Shown here: piece by piece, positions 34,688 to 46,122 of the stretch | Numbering within the stretch: position 1 is the stretch's first letter | Layout of the letters: the number at the start of each line of letters is the position of its first letter | Assembly: GCF_000340215.1 (NCBI RefSeq) | Contig: NW_006921532.1 | Location: 7,220,550 to 7,284,549 of the forward strand | Length of the DNA stretch: 64,000 nt | Reading direction: 5' to 3' | From: Pseudocercospora fijiensis CIRAD86 | Taxonomy: Eukaryota; Ascomycota; Dothideomycetes; Mycosphaerellales; Mycosphaerellaceae | Notes under the pieces: model-generated | What the model saw: the letters and a program-made list of their open reading frames with translations, nothing else | Databases searched by the model: none | Told to the model about the DNA's origin: nothing | Translations under genes and position numbers: made by a program

Positions 34688-35025
34688 TCCCATACTTCGG
34701 CTCCCTCGAACTCGCCCCACCCATCCAAATCTCCACTTCCGGAAGGAAGGATGAAGACGGGACTCCCAACCTCACCGTCGACCTCGCCCTGTTTTTCTTA
34801 CACATGTTGGCGAAAGAACAGAGCTTCCCGGGACAGGAGCATTGGAAGTTGGAAATTGGGACGCCGAGTGCGATGACGAGACGACACCATTTGAAGAGGG
34901 ATGAGTGGATGCCGAAAGTCAATGTGCAGGATAAACGCACTTCGAAGAGAGTTAGGGGGTGGACGTTCCCGGATGAGCCGTTGCATAAGAGGGAGGGGGG
35001 GAGGGGGAGGGGGAGGGGGAAGTGA
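33265..35025 (+). CDS. conserved fungal protein of unknown function
   Basis: Single exon, 586 residues. The first ~230 residues are disordered and rich in Ser, Pro and His. A folded C-terminal part begins near PEIPEDFITETSTVLDYL and includes NHFWFDIRNIRPWSDFNI and, around residues 395-450, the strongly conserved-looking block GVVKSYHQWNSGYRNGSP, EKIYYLEHLAHLHKHMREH and RYGFIITEIELVCVRYG. The end is basic and Gly/Arg-rich (GGRGRGRGK), suggesting nucleic-acid contact. I believe homologues exist widely in filamentous fungi but cannot name the domain securely. The E-x-E in ITEIEL together with the preceding helices would fit a nuclease-like fold, which is only a guess. An 11-residue Asn tract comes from (AAC)n. 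Base skew flips near 34.8 kb. Confidence 0.8.
34654..34686 (+). repeat. (AAC)11 microsatellite encoding poly-Asn
   Basis: Eleven AAC codons in a row within the preceding gene, in a loop-like insertion between VRYGGGG and the next beta-strand region. Pure repeat, therefore likely length-polymorphic. Confidence 0.95.
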
Positions 35026-35479
35026 CTGGGAACGGGGGATGGGAATTTTAATGGCATGGAGCTGGCTCTATGTATGTATCATTGGCTGCTTTTGTTGCAT
35101 ATATATATATTTATACGGTCGAGTGGTGAGGGAAAGAGAACGATATGTGTGTATAGTGGTTTGCAGCAGCGATGGCGGGGATTTTTTTTTTTTTAATTTT
35201 GTTGGATTGAGATACCCATACCTTAAATACCTAGCATAGCGAAGGGCGCTCTTGCAATGCAATCCAAGAAATCTTTAGCATGCGTGATTCTCCAATGCAA
35301 CTCATGCAGCCTCATCATCGACCAGAGAGGCAGCCTCGGTCTTCCGAATGCTACCTCCGATCTCTATCCATCCATCCATCCACACTTCCCCTCCCTTCTA
35401 CCTCCGCCCTCTATCCCTCGATTCCTCCTCATGTGCAATCTATTATACATCCCTTTCCATCCCTTCCCTACCTTTCGTA
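35026..35479. other. convergent 3' intergenic region
   Basis: Lies between the stops of the unknown protein (+) and ERG2 (-). It contains (TA)n at about 35099-35111, an 11-T run near 35184-35194 and pyrimidine-rich CCATCCATCC stretches around 35365-35400. No gene is supported. Confidence 0.5.
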
Positions 35480-36296
35480 TCAAATCTTCCCCCTCACCAA
35501 ATTCCGAATCATCTCCCTCCCGGTAACCCTCGTCGTCGTCCAAAGCGTAGGAAAATCCAAAGTACTACTAAAAGTATCCGCATACCCAAACCCCAACATC
35601 GGAGGAATCCATCCTCGAGCATATTCCAAAGCGAAACAGGAAGATTCCATTTTATACCTAGAAGCAGAAAAAGAAAAAAAAAGATAAGGTGTTAGTGAAA
35701 AGAGAAAGAGGAGGAGGAGGAGTGTGGTGGTGATTCTTACTGCTTCACATCCCCCCTTTTCAAATGATGCACCGAACCCACGGGATATCTTTCAGCCTCG
35801 AAGTCTCCGGGCACGAAAGCCAACTGTTCGCCTTTTAAAATATGGAAGTAATCATCTGCGGTGTGTCGGCCGGTGTGTCCTTCTGTTCCGATGGCTGTTC
35901 CGAAGATGATGAGGTATTCCGTGATGCCTAGGATTGAACATCAACAAGCAGAAAAACAAAAGCAATGATGGGATGGATAGGGGGCACTTCGGACTCACTC
36001 GCATGAATGATATACATGGCGCCCATCGCCCCTCCCGCGTTATTAAACATCCACTCTTCGGACGTGGAGAGGTACGGGCGGAGGGAATCTTGCGAACGTA
36101 ATTGCGAGACGATGTCGGAAACCACGGCGGCAGTGTTGTTTCCGTGCGTCTCGAGGGCTGACAGGGAGATTTTGTGCAGCTGGTCTGGGGCGAAGATGTA
36201 GAAGTTTTGGAGGTTGGATTCGAGGGCGATGGAGAGGCTGTAAACGATTGCGAGGATGAGGATGAGGAAGGAGAGGGTGGTTGTGAAGGGGGGCAT
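35480..36296 (-). CDS. ERG2: C-8 sterol isomerase (ergosterol biosynthesis)
   Basis: ERG2 moves the double bond from C8 to C7 of the sterol nucleus in the endoplasmic reticulum and is related to the sigma-1 receptor. Exons 36296-35999, 35927-35741 and 35657-35480 give 220 residues, the usual length. Residues 6-25 ([20 protein letters not shown]) form the single N-terminal membrane segment. Then come [14 protein letters not shown], the family block [21 protein letters not shown] | [21 protein letters not shown], then [20 protein letters not shown] and [18 protein letters not shown]. The splice sites (GTGAGT...TAG, GTAAGA...TAG) restore A|GC Ser and CA|G Gln in frame. I chose MPPFTTT because the conserved protein begins there; in-frame codons further upstream lack an ATG. 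The amine-sensitive active-site acidic residues of the family (around WMFNN and EYARG) are present. Looks functional. Confidence 0.95.
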
Positions 36297-36975
36297 TGTG
36301 GGGTGGTGAAGGAGGGACTTGAAGTGGATGTTCTCGATGATTATTCTCGCCTGCCCTGCCGTCGATAGTGTGTTGTCGTTGGTTGATTTTAACAATTTCT
36401 GACTTTTGGAAGGGCTGGGATTGCTTATCGTATGATTTTGGGAGAATGTCCAAGCTCAGATCGGCGCATTCGGTAGCGAGGTCCGTCGCGCGTGTTCTTC
36501 AATGGAACGACATCAACGTTCGTTCCTTCTGGAGTTCGCGGGCGACGTGATGCTAAGCTGCAGTGGACGTGCGAGCGAGGTTATTGAAGATCAGCAGGTC
36601 AGTCAATCTTGCTAACCCATCATCATACACGAGGCGAACATCCTGAACGCGAACCGCCAAACGCGACGTATCACGCGACGCGACGCGACGCGACTTCGAA
36701 AGCAAAAGAGCATGTCAGAGCAGAGCAGCCGTGTAGAAAGAGGAGAAATAGAGAAGCTCGTGATATAGATCGAATTGGCATTACTCTCCTATCATGCTGC
36801 ATGCTGCATGATGACCTTTCGAGTGCTGATACACTACTGTGGCCTTGTCATTACTCCCAAACACCTCGCTTGAACCATCAGAGTGCACACCAACAGTACA
36901 ACTGCTGGGATTATTCTTCCAAAAAAAAAACACCAACGGGCTGATACCAAAAATCACGGTCTGACCAGCAGGCCT
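36297..36975. other. intergenic: ERG2 promoter side
   Basis: Upstream of ERG2 (minus) and downstream of the next minus-strand gene. Contains a CGACG-type pentanucleotide repeat near 36664-36693 (CGCGACGCGACGCGACGCGA) and a 10-A run near 36920. No sterol-regulatory motif could be confirmed by eye. Confidence 0.45.
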
Positions 36976-38631
36976 CTAACCTGCAACACGTCTAATCCAC
37001 AGCCCAGTCTCCTCATCGCCCTCCTTTCTACGCGCCCGCGCGACCTTGATGCCAATCTCTCGCTCCTCGAGCTTGATCTCCTCCAGCGTAGCTCGCAGCT
37101 CCTGTAGCTTAGTATTTGCATCGCGGACTTGAGCAAAGGACACCTCCATCGGACTGGCCTTCTGGATCTTCTCGAGATCAACGATAGCGTGCTCGATGTT
37201 TCGTCGCTGATGAAGCTTGTCTTGCTCTTCGCGCAGCAGCGAGTCAAGGTGGCTTAGGGGTGAAATGGGTGACACCATGTCAGGTGGTAGTGGAAGCTGC
37301 TTCTTGCCCGAGTTTGGCGTGCCAGTTTCGGCGGACATCGAGCGCGCGTGGTCGGTAGCCAGCGACAGCTTAGACCTTGCTGAGCTTGGTGTGGACGAGT
37401 CAGGTGCAGATGCCTTGCGCGGCTGAGGTGTCCACTCCTGACGTTCAAGTCGTTGGATGGGCCGGTGACGTGACAGTATCGACTGCACTGGTGGCGCCTT
37501 GTACATCTGCGGCACTGGCGGTGGTGGACTGGGAGGCGGAGAGTCGGGTCGCGTTTGGCCAGGCATGTTTGTGTTGACTGTGCTCCAGCTGAAACGCGAC
37601 ACAGGTGGCTGCTTGTTGTCTTGGGAATCCCGGCCCATATGTCTTGGCGAATCTATGGAGGGTCGATCAACAGACGGTCGGCTCTGCGCGTCAAAAGACG
37701 GTCGCAAGGGCGTTCCGGTACCGTAAGTGGTCCAGCTCATGTGGCTCTTCTGATTGCGAAGCTCGATTTCTAACACTGAGCCGACGTCTGTTCCTCTTGA
37801 TGGCGGCGGGCTGTGGACCGGTGGTGGTTGCTGCGGTGGGATGTTCTCTGAGAGGGACGTAGATCGCGGAGCCGGTTTCCGCTTGATAAATCTAGCACTG
37901 GGACTTGCTTCCGCAAAGTCGCGTGTTTCAGAGTTGGAGACGGCGTTCACGGATACTTGCATCGGCCGGCTATGTCTCTCCTCGTACACCCATGTAGGAA
38001 CAGCAGATATTGCCGAGACAGGTGAGGGTTCGTGGATGGCGGCATTGTTCCGGTCACTGCCAGATGGAATGGTCTGCTCCCATTCATCGCCCTCGAGCAC
38101 AGAGATGGGTGAGATATCAGGAGAATGCTTTGTATCTCTTCGTGGCGAGTGTCGGCGAACTTCAAAGGCTCCTCTCAGTGACTTGCGAGAAGGTCGCTTC
38201 GCCACCTGGGGCTTCGCTGCATCGAAAGTGACTTCTCCAGCGACATCAGGATGGATGACACCGTTTGTGACCAGAGGTGGCGGCTTGTGAAGAATGGAGC
38301 GGACCTGGTTGAAGATGGGCAGTCGAGACTGTCTGACTTGCGGTCCGTGGTCGTTGATGCGCTGGTCTGCATGTGCGTGATAGCCGCTCTCTCCGATTGA
38401 TCCCATGAATCTCCCCCGTTCATGCTGGGGCTTCTGCAACTTGTGCAGCCGCAATGGTGCGACTTGAGGCATGTCGGGCTCGTGCAGATGTGACTGGTAG
38501 CCGTCTTCAGTGTAGGGTGGTGAGGTGGAGGAAGCGTGAGAGGCTCGAATGGTCGAGCGGATGGGATGTTGCTGGATTGAGTATTGCGGCCTGCTATCGG
38601 CCTGGCGGACATGCTTGTGCTGATCTGACAT
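36976..38631 (-). CDS. conserved fungal protein with C-terminal coiled coil
   Basis: Single exon, 551 residues from the ATG at 38631 (MSDQHKHVRQADSRPQ). Most of the protein is disordered, with many Ser/Pro and several proline-rich motifs (PPPSPPPPVPQMYK, LPLPPDMVSPISPLSHLDS) that could bind SH3 or WW domains. The last ~90 residues are predicted helical/coiled coil (EEQDKLHQRRNIEHAIVDLE, LQELRATLEEIKLEEREIGI) ending in TGLWIRRVAG. The family is not recognised. The combination suggests a scaffold or cytoskeleton-associated protein, which is inference. Same orientation as ERG2, 680 bp upstream of it. Confidence 0.75.
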   Translation of the reverse strand: MSDQHKHVRQADSRPQYSIQQHPIRSTIRASHASSTSPPYTEDGYQSHLHEPDMPQVAPLRLHKLQKPQHERGRFMGSIGESGYHAHADQRINDHGPQVRQSRLPIFNQVRSILHKPPPLVTNGVIHPDVAGEVTFDAAKPQVAKRPSRKSLRGAFEVRRHSPRRDTKHSPDISPISVLEGDEWEQTIPSGSDRNNAAIHEPSPVSAISAVPTWVYEERHSRPMQVSVNAVSNSETRDFAEASPSARFIKRKPAPRSTSLSENIPPQQPPPVHSPPPSRGTDVGSVLEIELRNQKSHMSWTTYGTGTPLRPSFDAQSRPSVDRPSIDSPRHMGRDSQDNKQPPVSRFSWSTVNTNMPGQTRPDSPPPSPPPPVPQMYKAPPVQSILSRHRPIQRLERQEWTPQPRKASAPDSSTPSSARSKLSLATDHARSMSAETGTPNSGKKQLPLPPDMVSPISPLSHLDSLLREEQDKLHQRRNIEHAIVDLEKIQKASPMEVSFAQVRDANTKLQELRATLEEIKLEEREIGIKVARARRKEGDEETGLWIRRVAG

Positions 38632-39192
38632 TATCACGCGTGATCCCGGCGAGCATACACTTGTCACATGAAGTCGAGTCGGTTGCTTGATGAGCGGGCG
38701 TGGGGTGGGTCTGGGATGGAAGGTGGTGCAGAGTCAGTAGTGGTATCTGGGGAGAATGAGGCGGAGAGCAATTCTACGGATGGTGGCAGTCAATATTTTG
38801 ATGCGTTCTGGTTGTCCCCAGCAAAGCCGTGACGCAGGGTGCCAGGGTATACTCCCTGGCACTAGCAGTTCGCGCTCCAATACGCGCAAGGCTCGGTGGT
38901 CCTATCATCTCATGAACATGATGACAGCCAGTAACGAACGCCACGTCAATAGCAATGCGTGGTTTGGCTTTGCAGCAGAAGGCTGAGGGCCTGAGGCTTT
39001 GATTGCACCGTTTCACCTCTGACGCCGTTGCAAGATGAAACAAGATGCATCTTGCACACCACGACTGATTGGACACGAAGCTCCCGAGGTCGTTCCCAGC
39101 ACGTGCGCAGTGCCAAGCTTCGGTGCAGTGCAGTGAATTATGCTTGGATGTCATAGTATTTTAGATATCCGCATCTGAGAAGTGTCGATATT
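38632..39192. other. intergenic up to the LTR retrotransposon
   Basis: Ordinary, un-RIPed DNA upstream of the coiled-coil gene. The final five bases, ATATT (39188-39192), are the target-site duplication of the retrotransposon. A minus-strand frame at 38774-39154 has no support. Confidence 0.6.
39188..39192. repeat. target-site duplication, left copy (ATATT)
   Basis: Five bases directly before the 5' LTR, identical to the five bases directly after the 3' LTR (46321-46325). A 5-bp duplication is standard for Ty3/Gypsy integrases. Confidence 0.9.
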
Positions 39193-39390
39193 TGTCAGGA
39201 CCAAAGAGGTTACACGTGATTGGCATGTAACCGGGCTCGAGTGAAGCCAGGGTCTCGATGCCTCAGGCAGGACTTGGCGCTTGGCGTTGGGCCAACTGGC
39301 CTGCCTTCCTCCCTCTCCTCTTAGATCTCTATCGAATACTACACTGATTTACTACTACCCTATCTACCTGCTAACATAACCCTTCTTACA
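39193..39390 (+). repeat. 5' LTR (198 bp)
   Basis: Begins TGTCAGGACC and ends CTTCTTACA, so it has TG...CA ends. It is 198 bp like its partner. From its start to about 39346 it shows no RIP changes. At 39350 and 39356 it carries TA where the 3' LTR keeps CA. Confidence 0.95.
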
Positions 39391-39391
39391 C

Positions 39392-39401
39392 AGTATTCGA
39401 T
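39392..39401 (+). other. self-priming primer-binding site
   Basis: AGTATTCGAT, one base after the 5' LTR, is the exact reverse complement of ATCGAATACT inside the LTR (39331-39340). This is the arrangement of Tf1/sushi-type elements, in which the 5' end of the transcript folds back to prime minus-strand synthesis. It predicts transcription starting at about 39331. Confidence 0.75.
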
Positions 39402-39599
39402 CCACCCTTTAAGGGCAGCAGCTAGATAGTCCTTATTTTAAGCTTTTAGCGGTATAGCTACGAAAAACTATCGATTTAACTATATTATGCCCGAAGAACG
39501 GGACCTATACGTACTATTCTACCAAAACAACCGTACCAATCATCAAGTAAGGCCTTCTATACAGCCTATTACACTAAGTTAAGCATATTAGGCCGATAC

Positions 39600-41000
39600 T
39601 CGCTAATTCTACTATATCCGTACTATAAGGGGCTATAATACATTATTAGTACTACCCCTTATTATAATAGCCGGTTTATTACGAAGCAACAACAACCGTG
39701 CTGCCGCTAGCAGCGCTAGCAATAACAACGCTAGTAGCATAGTACCTGCTAAAGTGCCTACTAAAGTACCTGCTAAAGTACCTACTAAAGAGCCTACTAC
39801 TAGGCCTACCGAAGAACCTATAGTTCTAGGCGACGATCTAGAATTGCCTATTAACGACATTCTTAACAACATTGTTAATCGACGATATAGCTAACTAGCC
39901 TTTAGGCCCTAGCTAGTAGCGAGACTTTAGGAAGCTACCTAAAACAGGCTCGCTGCTCTACGCTAAGAATAATAGCTAAAGGATAATCTCCTTAAGATTC
40001 GTCGCCTTTAGGAGGCTCTAATAACTAACACTAAGCCGATAGCAGGGCCGTCCTTACTATTAGTCCTAGTCTAGAAGAAGGATGCTAAACTTAAGGACTA
40101 TACTATATTTAATAGCTCTAGTCGAAAGCAATATAATAACTATATTCGTAACTATAAGCTTAACTAGCGCAATGTACCGAGAGCGCTACTAGATAACTAT
40201 TCCTTAGTTGTCTATACTATACAGTATATTAACAGTAACCCTAAGCGTATATAGGATAACTATTTTGATTCCCTTTACGACTAGACCGCTGTTTAATAGC
40301 AGGATTATAAGACTATTATACTAAACACTCTTAGCAACCCTATATTACGCTAGCAGCACGCCTAAGACTAATACCTACGTACTAAGCAAAAGGCCGACTA
40401 AACCTCTCGATCCTTCGAGGCCTATCTAAAGACCCTTAAGGACGATTTGCTACCTAAGACCGACTCTATCTAGATATCTGAGATACGACCTAAACTAAGA
40501 TAGGAACTAGTCCTTAAATTAGACCGCCGCCGTGTGTTCGAACAGGCTAATCTTACACGCATTTAATTTATAGTTAAAGTAGAGACTGTAGAGCGTATAG
40601 TATAGCTATAGCAACGGTTAGAATCTAAGATACGACTATCTACTAACCGTAGCCGCGGTAGAAACTAAGGAGGTACTCCCTAAACTAACACTGCTAACAA
40701 TAGAAACAGTAACGACTAACGTAGAAGAGGTAGGGGCCGATACCGCGGTAGAAACCCCTAGTAAGGAAGAGGACAAGGAAGGGGCTTATTTCTATATACC
40801 CCTAATCGTTTATCCAATTCTAGTACTAATTCGAGCGGACCTAGCGGTGCCCTAACTAGATATAAGTGCTTTAATTGTAATAGCACCACTTATTTACTAG
40901 GCTAATATAATAGGCCCCGAGACTAGGCCCGAGTCGACCGTGCTACCGCTAAACACCGAAAGCACCTCTTAGCCGCTAATACTACCCCTATTAGCCCTTC
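39600..41000 (+). pseudogene. gag of the chromovirus
   Basis: A stop-ridden frame with a zinc knuckle near 40859-40915: CFNC-x4 then Tyr where His is expected, ending where the last Cys would lie. This is consistent with CpA to TpA and TpG to TpA changes. Near 39744-39800 it contains tandem four-residue units (PAKV PTKV PAKV PTKE). Approximate limits. Confidence 0.7.
39744..39800 (+). repeat. 12-bp tandem units in gag
   Basis: CCTRCTAAAGTR repeated about four times, encoding P-A/T-K-V/E. The period is 12 bp, so the frame is kept. Confidence 0.75.
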
Positions 41001-41079
41001 TAACTATTCGAAAAAAGAATAAGCGCCGCACTAACTGTTAGCCTTATACGGCGTAAGACTATCGACATTGTGCTAGCTA

Positions 41080-44000
41080 TTATACGCACCTATCTCGTAT
41101 CGGATACATATAGAACTAACTATAAGACTAAGGTTATACTAGATCTAGGAAATTTAGTTAGTGCCCTTATTAGCTATCGCCTAGCTAAGTAATTAGACCT
41201 TCGACAACTGCCTAGGACTAACCTGCTAACCCTTGCTTAGTTTAATAACGCTCGGCACTTAACCTACGGAGCCTACTATATCTATATAGCCCTAAGAGAC
41301 GACCTCGGCAATAAGCGCCTACTAAACTTTACTGCCTACGCAGTAGACATAGACAGCCTCCTATCTAAGATTGTTATTAGCAACCCTATTCTTAAGTACT
41401 ATGCTATAGTTATAGACTTAGGCAGTTAATAGTAGCGATTTAGAATCGCTAGGAAAGAGGACATTAAATATATCGATATTAGCGAGTGCCCTAACGATAT
41501 TAGGGTTCTATTTATCGGCAACCTAATACCTGCCGTAGCTAACCTAATAGTCGACCTATTAGGCGATAACGATAAGCCTATGCCCCCTAATAGCGTAGAC
41601 CCTAATCAGCTTGCTCGTATACCGGAGCCTATTCGAGAAACCTATATTAATATGTTTGAATACTACTTAGCATCGACATTGCCTATGTTTAAAGAGACGG
41701 ATTATAAGATTAATATTATAGAGGGCAAGGAGGTCCCTTTTAGCCCCCTTTACAACCTTAGTAAACGAGAGCTTGCTATGCTACGTAAGTACCTAGAGGA
41801 AAACCTAGCTAATAGTCGCATTCGGTATAGTAACAGCCCTACTAGCGCCCCTATCCTATTCGTACTAAAGAAGGATAGTAGCCTACGTCTGTATATTAAT
41901 TATCGTAGGCTTAACGCTATTACTATTAAAGACCGCTATCCACTTCCTCTTATTAATAAGACCCTCGATCGCCTTTCTAGTACTTACTACTACACTATAT
42001 TAGACATTAAGGATGCATACTATCGCATCCGCATCCGTAAGGGTAATAAATAGAAAACAGCCTTCCGTACCCGCTATAGCCATTTCGAGTATCTAGTTAT
42101 ACTATTTAGGCTAGTAAACGCCCCTATAACATTCTAGTCCTACATTAATCGGGCCCTTTCGGGTCTATTAGACTACCTCTATATAGTTTACCTAGATAAC
42201 ATCCTAGTTTATATATACTCTCCTAATATTGCGGAACACTAGGCTATAGTCCGTAAGGTACTTAATCGCCTAAGGGCCTATAGACTATATTGCAAACCTT
42301 CCAAATGTACCTTTGCTACTAAAGAGGTGTTATTCCTTAGCTTCCTCGTATTAACTAAGGGTGTTAAGGCTAATCCTAATCGGGTTAAAACTATTACTAA
42401 ATAGCCTGTTCCTACGTTAATTAAGGAGCTACAGTCGTTCCTCGGTTTTGCTAACTTCTATCGCCGATTTATTAAGGGCTATTCGAGGCATGTAATGCTA
42501 CTAACTGAACTTACTAAAACTAAGGCCAACCCGACTAGAGAGTTCAAATAGACTAATAAAGCGCGAGCCGCTTTTAACGGTTTAAAGTAGCGCTTTACTA
42601 AAGTCCCCTTATTGCACTATTTCGTACTAAGCAAACAGATCCGTATTAAGACTAACGCTTTACAGTTTGCTATATCAGCTATTATGTTACAATAGGCTAA
42701 CGACAATTACTAGCACCTAATTGCCTTCTTCTCGAGGAAGATAATTAACGCTAAGCGTCGCTACGAGACCTACGAGTAAGAGCTCTTAGCTATTATTAAA
42801 GCCTTCAAGCACTAGCGCTACTATCTCGATAGTACCTAGCATACTATTTAGGTCTATACGGACTATAACAACCTCCGTAGAATCACGAAGGTTACTAGGG
42901 TTATAGGTCGATAGGCTAGATAGGCCGTCTACCTCGCTAGGTTTGATTTTAATATATTATATCGGCTAGGCGTAAGCAACCCTACTAATAGCCTATCGAG
43001 GCGACCTAATTACAACAGCGGGACTTAGTAATCCATTAATTTATTGTTTCTAACCCTATAGTATAAGATTGCTATAGCCCGTATTATTAATAAGCAAGCG
43101 CAAGATAAGCGGCTTACCGGACTCCGCGACGGCTTAAAGTATGTTAATGCTCTTACTATATTAATAGTGCGTATTAAGGCAAGGGCTAAGGACACAGATA
43201 GGAGAAGTTATAATAACTCCCTAGTCGATATCGCTATATATAGTAATAGCGATTAAAGTACTAATATAGTTAATCCGGCTGCTAGTACTATTAGATGCAT
43301 ACAATGCGTACCTCGTTTAATAGCGAGGGTGCTATTAAATAACCTTGTAGATAGGGATAGTTAATCGTTTATAGATAAGCTATTACGGGCTTAGCAGAGG
43401 GACGCCTTTACTGCTAAACGTATAGACAAGCTTATAAGTAGGCGAAAGACTCGATCTAGCAAGAGTAACAATTAGTCGATCGATAACAAAGGTTATTTAA
43501 AGTTCAAGGGCAGGTACTATATTCCCGCTAAACATTCGATCCGACAAGAACTTCTTAAGCGACACTATAATAGTAAGCTTGCCGGTTACTATAGTATAGA
43601 GAGGTCGCACGAGCTACTATCGCGCACATACTACTAGCTAAATAGTAAGCGGGATATAAAGGACTACGTAAACACGTATGCCGTATATTAACGAGTTAAA
43701 GCGCCGAAGCACTTGCTATTCGGCGAGTTGTCTTTACTCCCTATTCTAAAGAAGCCATTTGTAGAGCTTATAATAGACTTTATTATAGGACTTCCGCCTA
43801 CTAAGCGTAGAGAGGAAGTGTATAATGCTATCCTTATTATAGTAGATCGATTTACTAAGGGCGCTCGATATATCCCGGCGCACAAGGATTAGACTGCTAT
43901 TAATATAGCAGAGGCGCTATAGACTGACATCTTCTATACCTATTAGGGAACCCCTAAGGGGATAGTCTCCGATAGGGGCTCGATATTCACATCGCACTAT

Positions 44001-44880
44001 TAGAGCGAAATATGCCTATAGCTAAGACTGAAGCATCGGCTATTAATAGCCTTCTATCTATAGACTAACGGTTAAACAGAGAGGCAGAATGCTACCCTGC
44101 AGCAGTACCTACGCAGTTATATTAATAAGAACCCCGAGGACTAGGTCAACCTCCTATAACTAGCTGAATTCGTATATAATAACAGTGTCTACTTATCTAC
44201 TAAGGTGTCGCCTTATTTTGCTATAATAGGCTAGAACGCTGCCTTACTACAAGATCCATTTACCTCGCTCGAGGCCGAGCGTAAGGAAAGGGAAGCGCGT
44301 TAAGTACCCGAAACACTAGCGGCTATTAAGAGGGTTCAAAAGATGCGAGAAATTCACGCTAAGATAGCTAACAAACTAGCAAAGGCCTAGGCCTATTAGA
44401 AGGCCTACTATAACAAACACTACCTTCTAATGACCTTTAAGCAAGGCGACCTAGTTATACTTAGTACGAAGAACCTCCGTATCCGCAAACACCCCTCGCC
44501 TAATAGCAAAACAAGGCCTAAACTCGCACCGAGGTACATTAGCCCTTTCTATATCCGAGAACCTAGGGGCACCTAGGCCTATTAGTTATAGCTTCTACCT
44601 TATTATACTATCTATAATACCTTCTATATATCCCTCCTTAAGCCGTACTACCTACGCGAAGGGGATAAAGCACCTGCTAAATCCGAAGACATACTAGCTA
44701 ATAGTAAAGAACTGTAGTCTATAGAACGTATTCTAAAGCACTAGACTAGGCAAGGCAAGAAGGAGTACCTATTAAGATAGCAAGGCTATTCACCTAAATA
44801 GGACTTATAGGAAGCTAAAGGTTCCTTTAAGGACATAACTAAGTTGTTAGATAAGTATTAGACTAGTGTAAAGAACAAGA
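41080..44880 (+). pseudogene. pol of the chromovirus (protease, RT, RNase H, integrase, chromodomain)
   Basis: Protease-like VILDLGNLVSALIS near 41.15 kb. The RT has its longest open piece at 41580-42053, with PLYNLSKRELAMLRKYLEEN, FVLKKDSSLRLYINYRRLN and LDIKDAYYRIRI. The catalytic YxDD appears as YLDN (about 42189-42200). RNase H follows near 42.65-42.85 kb. Integrase has an HHCC-like region near 43.53-43.68 kb, then ELIIDFIIGLPPT (first Asp, about 43.77 kb), VSDRGS (second Asp, about 43.97 kb) and TERQN (Glu, about 44.08 kb). The C-terminal chromodomain at about 44712-44865 reads SIERILKH, then KKEYLLR and QGYSPK with stops at Trp/Arg/Gln positions. Chromodomains steer integration to heterochromatin. 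Many stops; not functional. Confidence 0.9.
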
Positions 44881-46122
44881 AGAAGGCTAAGGGCCTATAA
44901 TGTCGCCTAGGAATAATACTACCCCCGGGGTGTTATTAGCTAACTAATTAGAGACAAGCAATTGTTAGTAACAAAGGATAATAAGACTATACTAGGCGCG
45001 CTACGACGCGTTAATTAATCAATCGCATACTCTTTTAAGGGCTCTACCTCTTTACTAATACGCCCTATAAGGCCCTTCTCCTAGTATTTAGGTCCCCCTC
45101 TTGTTCCTTTATTCTGTTAAGGCCTAAGGCCTAGGCGGTCGATAGAGGAGGCGCGCGCGCGCGTAGGCGAATAGTGCTAGTAATAATAATAGTAACGACG
45201 GCGTTACGCTTATACTAAAGGGCGATACGGCCGGCGCGGCTATGTTAGTAACGGTGTTACGGAGTATATTATTAGTCGAAGAAGGAAATCGAAAGCAAGG
45301 TAGAGTTAGCGCTAAGACGACTAGCGCCGCTATTGTTAATATTACTTGCTATTGTTACTGCGCCTATAGATACAACCTTACCTACACTACGAGCCTAAGG
45401 CACCTTTAATTAAAACTTTAATCAAAACTTTAAGGCTAAGCTAAAGCTTTAAGCCGCTTAAAAGATTAAGTAGACTAATAGACTAACTAACTAAGGGCAA
45501 AAACTATAGAGCTAAGCTAGCCGGGGTCGATCTTGCGGACAATAGGTTACTCCTCGATCTATCTAACCCTTTAAGCGAGGCGAACCTCTACTACTGCACT
45601 TATAATAGCCTTTACCTATAGAAACTAGAAGAACTGAGTTTTTTAAAAAGATATAATTAGTTAATACTTAAAGGCTACTAAACCTAACTAATTTAGGCTA
45701 GCGAAACTACGAACAATAAGAACAATAACCCTCGGAAGCGGACAAACCCTCGGAAGCGGATATTGCTAGGTCTTTTAAGAGTAGACGCAAAGAACTCGGT
45801 ACGACGTTACTTAGAGCGGAGGCAGGGCTGTAATATCTCGTACGTCTACCTATTATAGTAGGGAAGACGCGCTCGTATTATAATTAGTCGATAGTCCTTA
45901 ATTCTTGTAGTTATATATTACTTTATTATATGCAAGGATAGCGTAGTTAGAGTTAGATATTGTATTAGAAGGTAAGGTTTAACATAGTTACATAATCGGT
46001 AGTTGTGCGTTTAATTTAGCGCGGACTAAGCGGCTTATTAGGCCTGCTAAGTTAGTAGCAATAGAGGTTGAGACTAGAACAAAGACCGGCTACGAGGGCG
46101 CGGCCTTTAGAAGGGAAGCGTA
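44881..46122. other. chromovirus 3' untranslated region
   Basis: 1.2 kb between the chromodomain and the 3' LTR with no recognisable gene. It ends in a purine-rich tract (AGAAGGGAAGCG, about 46109-46120) directly before the 3' LTR, which fits a polypurine tract for plus-strand priming. Confidence 0.6.

Noticed and set aside
34122..34754. Arg/Pro-rich alternative frame in the 33265 gene
   Set aside because: Again a shadow of C-rich codons; no motifs.
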